Shown piece by piece: positions 11,401-22,327 of a stretch of DNA of 64,000 nt. Each line of letters begins with the position of its first letter. The first letter of the stretch is position 1. The position numbers were made by a program, and so were the translations under genes. Location: assembly GCA_001599915.1 (NCBI GenBank), contig BCIG01000001.1, positions 372,001 through 436,000 of the forward strand. Direction: 5' to 3'. The notes under the pieces are model-generated. The model made no database searches. It had not been told where the DNA came from and saw only the letters and a program-made list of their open reading frames with translations. The DNA comes from Symbiotaphrina buchneri. Taxonomy: Eukaryota; Ascomycota; Symbiotaphrinales; Symbiotaphrinaceae.

Positions 11401-13344
11401 AAGCATGATGCGTTACAAACACCTGCGAATCTCGCGGGCTTTCTCCCGATCATTGGCGACGCACTGGTGCAGGCTCATGAAGAAGTACAGATATCGGCCC
11501 TTCGCTTGCTCACGGCCATCATTCGGGTTCCTCTTGCTGATATAGATAAGAATGGTGAGACCTACGTCGCCGAGGCCGTGAAGATGATCAAGTCTTGTCC
11601 CTCTACAAATTCAGAGCTGGCACAAGCGGCCCTGAAGTTAATCTCGGCCATGCAAATAAAAGACTCACACCTTGCGTATCTATTGAAGCGACTCAGACCG
11701 GACTTGGACGAACCCGATAGGCAGGGCGTGACTTTCAACTTCCTCAAGTCCGTTATGACGAGAAAGATTATTATTCCAGAGGTTTACGATGTTCTGGACA
11801 AGGTTGCGGAGATAATGGTCACAAATCAGACCAGAGGCTCGAGAGATCTCGCTCGTGGTGTATATTTTACCTTCATGATGGAATATCCCCAAAGCAAGGA
11901 CCGGCTCACCAAACAACTGGCTTTTCTAGCCAAGAATTTGGACTACAAATATCAGGAAGGCAGACAGTCCGTTTTGGAAGCCGTCCATCTCCTGATAACC
12001 AAAGTCGAGGAGAGCCTAGTCCAAGAGATTATAGGTGTCTTCTTTGTCCCGCTGGTGATGGTCCTTGTGAACGACGAGAGTTCAGATTGTCGAGAGATGG
12101 CAAGCGTGTTGCTCAAGGAATGTTTTGAACGTGCCGACACGGAGAGGACCCTCATTTTCCTGAAGCTATTGCGCAATTGGCTTCATCAAGATGGACAAGT
12201 ACTGTTGACCAGGATATCAACACAATGTTACGGGCTGTATTTTGAAGTCCATGGAGAGAAAGGGGAACCCGAGCTTCATACGGTACAGGGCCGACTACTG
12301 CACATTTTAGAAGCCAGCATTTCCGACTCATCTGGAGACTGGGAGCTACTTTACTTTTCTCTAGGACTCATAGCTAGGCTCTGCCGGTTGTTTCCAACAA
12401 GGACATTTGCACCTTCCTGGGCTCCCATCTGGCGAGCAGCTCAGGCTAGTCTTAGCTTCCCTCATGCTTGGGTCAAACTCGCCGCAGCCAAATTGCTTGG
12501 CGTTTATTTCTCCGACTTTGCTAAAGCGAACGCTGAGGATGGACTGGGCCAACTTCCTCTACGCGGCTCAGGAGACCTTGAACTCCACGACGAAGATTTC
12601 CTGCGTCTCACCAGAGTCTCGCTCAATATACTGAGGTACCCCGGAGTAAGTGAAGAGCTGGCTACACAATCCGTGCGGAACCTCGTGTTCCTTGGACGTT
12701 GTCTAGGCGCGAATGGCTTGGACTGGACATATCAGGATAATCGATCCGCTGCCAATGGACTGGATGAAGACCAGTCACAAGACGAATCGCAAGATGAAGA
12801 GCAACAGGCTATAGACGAGCAGAACCCTCCCAAGGCATCCAAACCTGCCGTGCAATATCTTTTCGAACGCGTCTCTGCTATTATTCGGCGCGAGACCATA
12901 GGCACGCAGGCGCCTGCTTTGATCCCTAAAACAGCCTCTCTTCAGCTGATTGCTGCATTGTCCAATGCTCTACCGGAGAAGATACTTGAGCCTTGCCTTA
13001 GCACCATCCTTCTTCCCCTGCACAATTTGACGGACCCCTCGATAGCGGCACCTTCCTCTGCTGATCCAGCTTTCAACGCTGCGTACAAGGCACTTCAATC
13101 AACAAGCCAGGAGATTCTCTCTCTATTACAGAAGAAGCTAGGCACTACAGTGTTCGTTCAGGAGATGTCGAAGGTACTGCAAGGGGTCAAAGAAAGGAGA
13201 GAAGGAAGGAGAGTCAAGCGTCGGATCGAAGCGATTAAAGAGCCGGAAAAGGCCGGCAAGGACAAGAGACGCAAAGTTGAGAGGAAGAAGGAGAGAAGAA
13301 AGGAGAAGTCAGGTGGCGAGCGGGGTAGAAGACGTGGCTGGTGA
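5406..13344 (+). CDS. UTP20: U3 snoRNP / SSU processome component Utp20
   Basis: Very large HEAT/ARM-repeat protein needed for 18S rRNA maturation in the nucleolus. Exons 5406-7258 and 7308-13344; about 2628 aa if the second ATG (5409, MAKTSRPAKG) is used, close to human UTP20 (about 2785) and yeast (about 2490). The 49-nt intron is placed by phase: the upstream frame ends after LKS and the downstream frame reads QLNYDPDIVKSLLNALN. Its donor, gtcggt, is unusual, but a good branch site (aactaac) precedes tcatag. The body is repeated amphipathic helices. The C-terminal 70 residues are extremely Lys/Arg-rich (KRRKVERKKERRKEK), typical of nucleolar proteins. An acidic Asp/Glu/Gln run (DEDQSQDESQDEEQQ) sits at about residue 2430. 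Family assignment is secure; the splice donor is the weak point. Confidence 0.93.
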
Positions 13345-13789
13345 TTGTATTTTTCTGGAGTTTGGTATTTTGGGCTGTTCACGAAAGCCTTGCATAGCTT
13401 ATGGCGTTCTGTATGTATGCATATCTAAGGCGTACCGTCATATCTCTTCGGGGTGGATATATCCCTTGCGGGCATACCTAATGACCGAGAGATGGATTTT
13501 AGAGAACAGTTTGACATATTTCGATTAATGAAGGATGTGAATCATGAATAATGGTGAATTTACAAGTCTTTGTGCTGTGCTACACCTAGCAAATCCCACG
13601 GTGATTGTCCGCCTGATGTTGGATGTTTGATAAGTGAACCTTTAATGGCATCGCCTAGGCAGGTCACTTACAGTGGAAATGAGAATTTCCTCCACAGATC
13701 TGTCCAGATCGTGGCACTATCCACGAAAGTCGCAGACGATGGACATGGACATCTATAAAGCAGCGCAATCACAAGATAAACATATATGA
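13345..13789. other. Convergent intergenic region UTP20/SUA5
   Basis: 3' flanks of two convergent genes. It holds AT-rich stretches that could act as polyadenylation signals. I see no gene in it. Confidence 0.5.
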
Positions 13790-15443
13790 TTAAGCGACTA
13801 CCTTAATTTCTGCAGCTTTTCTAAGTCGATTCATGACCGCCGCGGCTATGCTGCCTTCATCCTCTATGCCCTCCACAAATATCACATCCACGCCTTTCTT
13901 ATCAAGCTCCCTCAAAGCAGAGAATAGAGCGCGTGCAATATCTTCGACCTTGTCACCGAGGTCGATTTCCCAACATATTATGTCGCGTTCAGGAAGGTTT
14001 AAAGAGAGCTGCCTGGATGATGGTACTTCGTGGACCGCCACCGACATAAGGAGGTTCTCCACCCCTGCTGCCGTTCCGGAAGACGCTTTGATTGCGCTAT
14101 CTATTGATGTCTCCTCCACTCTAGAAGCGGAATTTTGCTTTTTGTTCGGACTGCTCTCCTCCATGACCTTTTGTTGAAGTCCAAATGCAGGTGGCCATAG
14201 CTTAGTCGTCACTATCCCGAGTGTGCCTGTCTCTCCTAGTTGAGCGTTGATATCTTTAGCTGTAGGAGCACCACTTCCAGACTCGTAGAGGACCACACGC
14301 GCTTTAGGAGAGTAGTGCCTGTATTTCATTCCGGGTGCCTTTGGCTTGGTTCCCTTTTCAGATGTATCCTTGTAGCCGACCTCGACTCTCTCCCACCCTG
14401 GACACTGGCGTAGCTGTTCAATACTGATACCACCTGGACGCAGGACTGCTGGTGGATCTGAAAGCCCATCCACTACGGTACTTTCGACTCCAACGCTGCA
14501 TGGCCCTCCATCAACAATGACTTCAATTCGACCGTCGAGATCGTCTTTCACATGCTCAGCGGTGGTTGGAGAAGGCTTTGTAGAGGCATTCGCTGAAGGT
14601 GCTGCAAGTGGAACACCAGCCGTCTTGATCAAAGCAAGAGCGAGAATACTTCTGGGCATACGTGCCCCAAAGGTCGGTTGGCCTGCAGTGACTTCGGAAG
14701 CCAAGAAGGAATCCCTTGGGTTAGGTAATAGTATGGTCAGGGGACCAGGCCAGAACTTCTGTATCAAGGGCGTATATATTGCCGGAATAGGATCCTCGAC
14801 CTCTTCGGGTTCAGTAACCCCATTTGCTAGCGCGCTGGCTGTACGCCCTCTTACAAGCCGTCTCAATTCTTCGAGGGAGGCCACATGGACAATCAGCGGG
14901 TTATCTGAAGGCCGCTGCTTCGCCGCATATATGCCCTTCACAGCCTCACTCCTCGTTGCGTCCGCTCCAAGACCATACACTGTTTCCGTCGCAAAAGCGA
15001 CTGGGACATTGCTTGTCCTCAGAAGATCTGCAGCTTCCTTGAGATGAGCGGCGTCTGGAGTATCGTCGCGCAGTGACAACTGCCAGTTATCGAGGATAGA
15101 ATTTTCACCGCTGTTGAACTCGAATTGCCCTATCTTCAGTGGATCCACGGGGAGGATCCTCGTCTGGACCTGCGCGTTGCGTTCCATAGCAGCTGTGGGT
15201 ACCGTGCTGACCGGCCGGCGGGACACCGACAGACAGTGATGTGTGAAGGGTCGCTGTCCGAGACTGGTGAGAGCCTTGCGCGCCAGCGTCACTTGTGGGC
15301 CAGCGGATATCTGAAATTGGTAGACAATGAGTCCAGCTCCTGCAACGAGCGTCTCAAGGTACGTCCGTATGGAATAAGCGTATCCGCCGAGAGAAGGCAG
15401 AAATTATTTGAAGCGTCAAACTTCGATCGCGGAACCAAGACAT
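13790..15443 (-). CDS. SUA5: Threonylcarbamoyl-AMP synthase (t6A tRNA modification)
   Basis: Makes threonylcarbamoyl-AMP from threonine, bicarbonate and ATP, for t6A37 on ANN-decoding tRNAs. The YrdC-like domain carries FATETVYGLGADATRSEAV, KQRPSDNPLIVHV and GARMPRS. After a linker, the Sua5 domain contains APGMKYRHYSPKARVVLYESG. The N-terminus is ambiguous. The first ATG of the main frame (15187, MERNAQVQTRILPVDP) gives a 465-aa protein matching the usual start. The frame stays open upstream with an Arg/Ser-rich, presequence-like stretch that has no ATG. A 52-nt intron (15311-15362) would join it in phase to an upstream ATG exon (15363-15443), giving 533 aa and a possible mitochondrial form. 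The given end uses this longer model. The enzyme family is certain; the extension is inference. Confidence 0.9.
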
Positions 15444-16065
15444 TGAAGTAAACAGCGTCGGGAAGGCGAGGGGCGGAAGGCTTATTGAGCTTCGAGCATG
15501 ATCAGAACATGCTGAGGGTCCCGTTCAGCAGTGCATGACGGTCCGATCGGGAGTGTTCTGCGCAAGTGCTCGTATATCGAATATTTTATCGACACCGGCA
15601 AGGCCGAGTTGTGGTCCTTGGCAGCCTCGTAGGAAGGAGGGTCTTACGTAAGCGTGACCGTTTTAAAAGGGGCTCGGGGGGTCTGGTCCTCTTCACATGC
15701 ACAGACGATTGAAACGCAACGTCTGATCCACAACTAGAAAGGGCAATTTGTGCGGGCCGCACTGTACATAGCTCCGCTGTTGGTAATGTTTCCCTACACA
15801 GTTCCAGAACAACTGGAACAGAAAGGCTCCTCTAACAAATACGACCCTTGGGCCCAAAGAACGTTTGAACGCCTCACGAGGAAGTCAACCGCATGAAGCC
15901 AGAGCAATCTCCAAATAAAGGGGCTCCTCCATGTGCGATCCAATCGGCCAAGAACGCCTGAACCCCAAGCACAATCATAGAGGCCGAAACCTGGATATTC
16001 TTCCGAACGCCACTGACCAGGAAGTTACCGAAAACAAAACAGAACGGCTGCCAACCGAGTGCTGC
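15444..16065. other. Intergenic between SUA5 and RAD21
   Basis: Upstream flank of SUA5 and 3' flank of RAD21, both on the minus strand. No open frame here looks like protein. I see no RNA gene or repeat. Confidence 0.5.
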
Positions 16066-17896
16066 TCAAGCTTCCACAGCAACCGGCGTGCTGTCTTGTG
16101 TAGCCTGACTCTGTTCCGCAATCTCACCGCCAGCCTCCTGTTCCGCCCATGCGCCCCACAGACCCCTCTTTGCTCTGACCCTGATTGGAGCACCTAGTAC
16201 CTTGCTATCCGTCTGCTCTACCTTGATCGCGTCCTTCGTCGCAAGAACCAGGGTCTCAAAAAACATCTTTGTGGCATCTGCCTTCGTAGCTCTCCCCTCG
16301 GGAAGCAGATCCTGGAACAGCACACTGGCCTTCTTCTGCTGCGACTCGCTCGCATCTTTCGAATCGGCAAATTGTTCTCTCAGCAGATGCACCGCATGCT
16401 TTGTCCCGAGCGATATCGGACCACTTTCCGAAGGATGGACCAGTGGAGCAGTTGTGTCGTCAAAATCCGGCTGTGGGGACGTTGGACCTTCGGGAAATCC
16501 CATATCGTCATCATCTAGGGGTGGCCGAATCTCATCGTCGTCAGGCAGATTGAAAATCTCTGTATCCTCGCCGACCATAGCTGCAGTTTCTTTTGGCTGC
16601 CCATCAACCTCATCCATATCCGCGACGCCGCTATCACGCTTTCTCTTCAGCTCACCGGAGCGACGTACAACTTCAATGGACAGGATGCCCCTGAGTTCTG
16701 GTGCTAGACCTCTAGCACGGCCATCTCCCATAATGCTCGATACGAAACCTCCTGTTCGTTGTAATTCCATCAAAGAGAGGAGTAACGGATCTCTCGGAAG
16801 GAATGACGCTGGCTTCAAAATCGCCGACCGATCTTCTTGTTGCTTCTTGATCTGTCCGCTATGCAGAGTGGTCTCCTCATCTGCCTGTAATATCCTCCTC
16901 TTCTTGGCGCGATGAGCCTGACGCGCTTGCAGCTCCTCCTGCTGCAGGCCGTGTTCGTACTCTCTATCAATGCTCGAACGAACTGACGAGAGGGGCGACT
17001 GCGAATCCCTCGGAGCTCGCGTACCGGGAGCAGCGCCTTCGAGACCAAGGTTATCCATTGCAGGCGGCGCCATGTCAATATCCTCGTCTCCGTCGAAATT
17101 GAACCCACTACCTCCGGCTTCGGTAATTCCGCCTGGGACATCTCCTGCCGGGAAGTCCTCGCCAATGTCCAAGCCCAGATCATCGTCCGGTAGCTTCATG
17201 TCATCGTCGATCACGTCATCAGCCACCGAGCGTGGAGCGGGAGCATCTCTGCCCATATGGACACTTGTATCCTGACCAACATCAGGAATTAGGTCTTCCC
17301 CTATGTCCAAGCCCAGGTCGTCTTCTTCAAGTTGCAAAGTGGCAGCAGGAGCGTTTCGACCTTGCTCGATACTGTCCGGAAGCAGTTGGGTGCTCCATTC
17401 GCCCAGTGTAATATCATCGTTGGTATGGAACTCTGTGGAAGGTGGTTCGGCCAATAATAGAGATGCATCTGGGATAGGAGGAAGGAGGTCCAACTCGGTA
17501 AGCACATCGGGCAGAGTAAGGGCTGCAGGATTGTGCGCGTGTAGTTGGTTGGCTGGCAGATCGACATTCCCGGGCCGGAACGCCTGGTTGTGGTTAGCAA
17601 TCGCAGAGACAGGGAGCCTGAAGGTCACGTACCATCTTGATTTTCATCAACGCTTCGTTGCAATCGTCCAACAAATATCGCGCCTTCCTACTGTATATCC
17701 TCACAACGCCCAAGAGCAGTTGACCACTCAACCGCAAAGCCATTGGTGCTTGGCCTTGGTCAACAATTGCGCTGACACTTGTCTCAATATTTGATTGTAA
17801 GATGTGAGTCTTGGACAGCTTGCGCTCAAGGTTGGCAGATAGCCAGACACGAGCCAAGGGCCCGGTCTTCGAAAGCAAGGTCTCCGAATAGAACAT
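16066..17896 (-). CDS. RAD21: Cohesin kleisin subunit Rad21/Scc1
   Basis: Kleisin that closes the SMC1-SMC3 ring in sister-chromatid cohesion. Exons 17633-17896 and 16066-17583; 593 aa. Intron of 49 nt (donor gtacgt, acceptor aaccag) in phase 0. The N-terminal kleisin domain is unmistakable: MFYSETLLSKTGPLARVWLSA..., then VRIYSRKARYLLDDCNEA, which binds the SMC3 neck. A long acidic, disordered middle follows, with repeated DDDLGLDIGED-type segments (three near-copies of LGLDIGED), then a basic AKKRRILQ stretch. The C-terminal winged helix (FQDLLPEGRATKADATKMFF...) binds the SMC1 head. The mitotic rather than meiotic form (Rec8) is inferred from the N-terminus. It is divergent from PMR1. Confidence 0.95.
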
Positions 17897-18775
17897 GGTG
17901 AAGCAATGCTGTTGATAGCAAGCAAGTATACGAAGTTAAGGATATGCAGTCAGGTAAGAGCCAGATGCTGCGAGTTGTGGGCGATTGGCCACGTTGACTT
18001 GCGGATGCGCGCTTTGCGTGTTGTTGTTGTTGTTGTCTCTATCGACGCGAGTATCAAGTTGGCACCATCCAGGTAGTTGTTGTTATGATCGAAGGGCTGC
18101 ACAAGCAATGATAAGCCAATGCGACCGGAATTACGCGCAATCTTGGGCCATAAGATGCATGATGCGAATGAGGCGGGTGCAGGTGATGAGTGGGATGGAT
18201 GAAGATGGTGGTGAAATAATGCGAACAGGTGTGATGGAATGTGGGTGGACGAGTTTGGGAAAGTGCGAGGCTGGGAAAGTCCGACACGGCACTAGCTCAA
18301 TTGCTGACTGATCCAACTGACGCGCCCCCGTCCAGCAAGACCATCAACCAACGGCCTAAAACAGGTTGGCGTCTGATCACTAAGGTAGGGTACCTGTAGG
18401 TTCAGGTAGGGAGTCAACGCAGCAGAGCTACAATCGATCTACTTCATACCTCGGAGTAGGGGAGCACTCAAAGCAAGGTGCGGAGTCTCGACAATCGGAA
18501 CCCCGGGAGAACGGGCTGATAATCCTCAATAGACTCTCCCTTCACCGGATCTTCCATTACCACTTGAGACCTTGTCCCATAGAGCTTGCTCCAACAGCCT
18601 GTTGAGAAGCCCGGAGCCCTCAACTCTTCCTCCTGGGACGAGAACCTGGCCGATATACCCCCAAGTGGTGCTGAAGGACGACCTCCAACCGCAGTGCGGT
18701 GTTCAGCATTGGCCTCTATTCCATCAGGCGACCGGTGCTTGAAGGAGAGGTGCTCAAACACAATACAATGAGAAC
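17897..18775. promoter_or_regulatory. Divergent promoter region RAD21/PMR1
   Basis: Intergenic region of 879 bp between divergent genes. It holds a GTT trinucleotide run (about 18020-18036) and ACGCG cores at 18045, 18133 and 18320. Such cores resemble MBF (MluI cell-cycle box) sites, which would suit a cohesin gene expressed at G1/S. The spacing is loose, so the regulatory reading is tentative. Confidence 0.4.
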
Positions 18776-21700
18776 ATGTCGAGAACAGCTACACCGGTCC
18801 TGCCATTGCACAATGTTGGCTCATCGTCCCACCTCCGCCCTTCCACTCCCCGTCCGGCCAGACGTTCGCGGCATGGAGCTACATTGGTGAGTAAAACCTC
18901 ACCAAATAAATACCAGTTCGATGATGCCGGCAATTGGGCAACAAAGGGGGTCTCGCTGCTGACATTGGCACCATGCAGTCGGTAACATCAATCAATGCTC
19001 AGCTAAGTCTTCAGGAAACCGCCGAGCAACTCTCCTCATCCTTGACCCATGGGCTGTCACCTTCCGATGCCGAAGTCCGCCTTCATAGGTACGGACCGAA
19101 TGAGCTGCCACATGAAGAGCCCGAGCCGTTGTGGCTCCGATTCCTCAAACAATTCAAGGAGACGCTCATTCTCCTGTTACTGGCGTCTGCGGCGGTTTCC
19201 TTTGTAATGGGCAACTTCGACGACGCAGTCAGCATCGCCATTGCGGTAACAATAGTCGTGACCGTGGGGTTTGTACAGGAGTATCGGTCGGAGAAGTCAT
19301 TGGAAGCTCTCAATAGCCTGGTGCCGCATTATGCGCACCTCATCCGGTCTGGTAATACACGGTCAACAAGCGCGGACCGTTCATCACAGACGAGCAGGGC
19401 CAGCTCGAAACTTGACACATCAACAGACTTAGCCGCCGCATCGTTGGAAGAGGCCGAGAATGCTTCAATCACAGTACCAGCATCTACGCTGGTACCCGGT
19501 GATCTTGTGCTATTTTCCACTGGTGACAGGATACCTGCGGACATCAGAATTACTCGAGCAGCTGATCTAACGATAGACGAGTCGAATCTTACTGGTGAAA
19601 CGGAGGCTGTACATAAAAGTGCTGAAGCATTAGATACCTCCTCTAGAGGTTCAGCACAAGAAAGCCCGGCTTCAGATTCACAGTTGCGCCCGCCCATGTA
19701 CGCTTCACCTGTAGCAGGGACCGTTGGGGCGGATATAAGGCTAAATGATCAGAAGAACATTGCTTTCATGGGAACACTGGTGCGATCAGGTCATGGCCAA
19801 GGTATTGTTGTTGCCACGGGAGCAAATACTGAATTTGGAGCAATTCACGCCAGCCTGCAAGAAATAGAGAGTCCGAGGACCCCCTTGCAGCTCACGATGG
19901 ATCGCCTTGGGCAAGAGCTGAGTTATATGTCCTTCGGTGTTATTGCTATCATTGTGATTCTGGGGTTGATACAAGGAAGGAAATGGTTGGATATGTTCCA
20001 AGTTGGCGTGTCTCTTGCCGTTGCTGCAATTCCTGAGGGTCTGCCTATCATCGTAACAGTGACTCTGGCGTTGGGCGTACTAAGGATGTCTAAACGTGGT
20101 GCAATTGTTCGAAGATTACCCAGTGTGGAGACACTCGGATCTGTCAATGTGGTCTGCAGCGACAAGACAGGTGAGCTTACCTCTGACATCTCGATGATGT
20201 CGCTCTAGGTAACTTCGAGGACTTGTGGTTGCTGACGTCGTTTAGGTACCCTCACCATGAACCATATGACAGTCGCTCGCATGTGGCACTTTGATCTACC
20301 GAGCCCGGTAGAGGTACAAAAAGAAGTCTCGTCCGCATTGCCCAGTGCGATAACAAGGACTATCCTCCGGATAGGCAACATTGCGAATAATGCCCGACTA
20401 TCTAGATCTCATTCAGGTGCTACGGCTACTGCGTCTATGTTGTCTTCTACCCTTGGCCAGGACCCAAGCGACCCAAACTCCAGGAGCCGGTGGATTGGTC
20501 AACCTACTGACGTTGCGATCATGGACCTCTTGGACTCTTTCCAGGAAGATGACATTCGTGAACGGCTGGGTCAGCGTACAACTGAAACGCCCTTCAGTTC
20601 CGAGCGTAAATGGATGGGTGTTGTCATTGGTGGTAACCAGAGCAGTGACGCTGGACGCAGTAGTGGACATGGGGGTACAGACATTGCATACATCAAGGGT
20701 GCTCTAGAGCAGGTGCTGAAACGGTGTGACACATACATTACATCGGAAGGACGAGAGGTCGTCCTGGACGAACCGCGGCGAAAGGTTGCAATTGACGCGG
20801 CAGAAAAGATGGCCCAAGAAGGACTTAGAGTTCTAGGGTTCGCCAGTGGACCGGCATATGCGTCGCAAGGCGCTCTTAGAACGGCAAGTAGAAGTCGCTC
20901 TGAAACACCACGGCCTCATGGAGACAAAGACATTCAGAAATCTCAGGCTGAAGATCCTTACCGAGGCCTGGTATTCGCAGGTATCCTGGGGATGAATGAT
21001 CCTCCAAGGAAGGATGTGGATAAGTCTATCCGCAGACTAATATCTGGGGGCGTCCATGTCATCATGATTACCGGTGACGCTGAAGCGACAGCCGTGGCAG
21101 TTGCGCGAAAGCTTGGAATGAATATACATGCAAGACAGCAATCTGGTGGTGATAGTGCGGCGTTCCGATCGGTCATCAATGGAGATGAGCTGGAGCGGAT
21201 GTCGGAAGAAGAGCTTTCTCAAGCTATTGCTTCCACCACCATATTTGCACGGACCAGTCCTGATCACAAGATGAAAATCGTTCGTGCTCTACAGGCTCGT
21301 GGGGATGTCGTAGCGATGACAGGCGACGGTGTCAATGACGCTCCAGCCCTCAAGAAGGCCGACATTGGTGTTGCTATGGGTCGCTTAGGGACCGACGTTG
21401 CTAAGGAGGCTGCTGATATGATATTGACCGACGACGATTTCTCCACGATTCTGAGCGCCATAGAAGAGGGCAAAGGAATATTCAACAATATTCAAAACTT
21501 CTTGACCTTCCAACTGAGCACGAGTGTAGCGGCTCTGAGTTTGGTTCTGCTCAGCACTGCTTTTGGATTGAAGAATCCTCTCAACCCCATGCAAATTCTT
21601 TGGATCAGTAAGCACACTGCATCCATGTCAGCTGTTGACGGAAGACTAACAAATTACGCGCAGACATCCTCATGGACGGTCCTCCCGCACAGTCTCTCGG

Positions 21701-22202
21701 GGTCGAACCTGTTGACCCTGCGGTTATGAATAGACCACCTCGGCCAAAGACCGCTCGAGTGCTCACGCGACCTGTGATCAGGCGTGTCTTGACTTCGGCG
21801 ACGATGATCATGCTAGGCACTATGCTGATCTATGTCTATGAAATGTCTGCCGACGGGAAGGTCACAGCGCGTGACACAACCATGACCTTCACCTGTTTTG
21901 TCCTCTTTGACATGTTCAACGCTTTGACCTGCCGCTCAGAAGGGAAGTCCATCATCAGAGGCGAGATTGGCCTTTTCGGGAACAAAATGTTCACTGCTGC
22001 TGTAGCAGGTAGTCTGGCAGGCCAACTCGCTGTGATCTATCTACCCTTCCTTCAAAGAATATTCCAGACAGAGTCGCTGGGCTTCTTTGACCTTGTCCGG
22101 CTCATTCTGATAGCGAGTACGGTATTTTGGGTAGACGAAGCGAGGAAGTATCACTTCTCCAGAGGCGGAAGGAGGATAGGAGGGTACAGTACAAATGTAT
22201 AG
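18776..22202 (+). CDS. PMR1: P-type Ca2+/Mn2+ ATPase, Golgi (PMR1/SPCA type)
   Basis: Pumps Ca2+ and Mn2+ into the Golgi. Exons 18776-18886, 18979-20170, 20246-21607, 21664-22202; 1067 aa. All junctions are in phase, and the second splits the DKTGTLTM phosphorylation motif after DKT. Order of parts: Ser/Arg-rich N-terminus; cation ATPase N-domain ([20 protein letters not shown]); membrane helices M1-M2 ([16 protein letters not shown]); actuator domain with TGE in [13 protein letters not shown]3-M4 with the ion-binding PEGLP; P-domain with [21 protein letters not shown]-terminal helices. There are Ser/Thr-rich insertions in the A domain (about residues 130-165) and after the phosphorylation site. 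The second half of M5-M6 runs across the last intron as [19 protein letters not shown]. Identity is secure; SPCA rather than SERCA is inferred from size and motifs. Confidence 0.95.
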
Positions 22203-22327
22203 CGAAAAGCGAATAGATAATCCAGGTGCAGTACAGAGCACTACATTGGAAACTTGAGCATCTTGCCTTCCTGGTATTGAAACCCGTGATTATTTCCTGA
22301 TCGATACTTTGACAGGCTATTTACATG

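Noticed and set aside
16202-16915. A 237-codon plus-strand frame across the RAD21 gene
   Set aside because: It lies antisense to the clear RAD21 coding sequence and its text is Ser/Arg-rich low complexity, as expected from the reverse of acidic codons.
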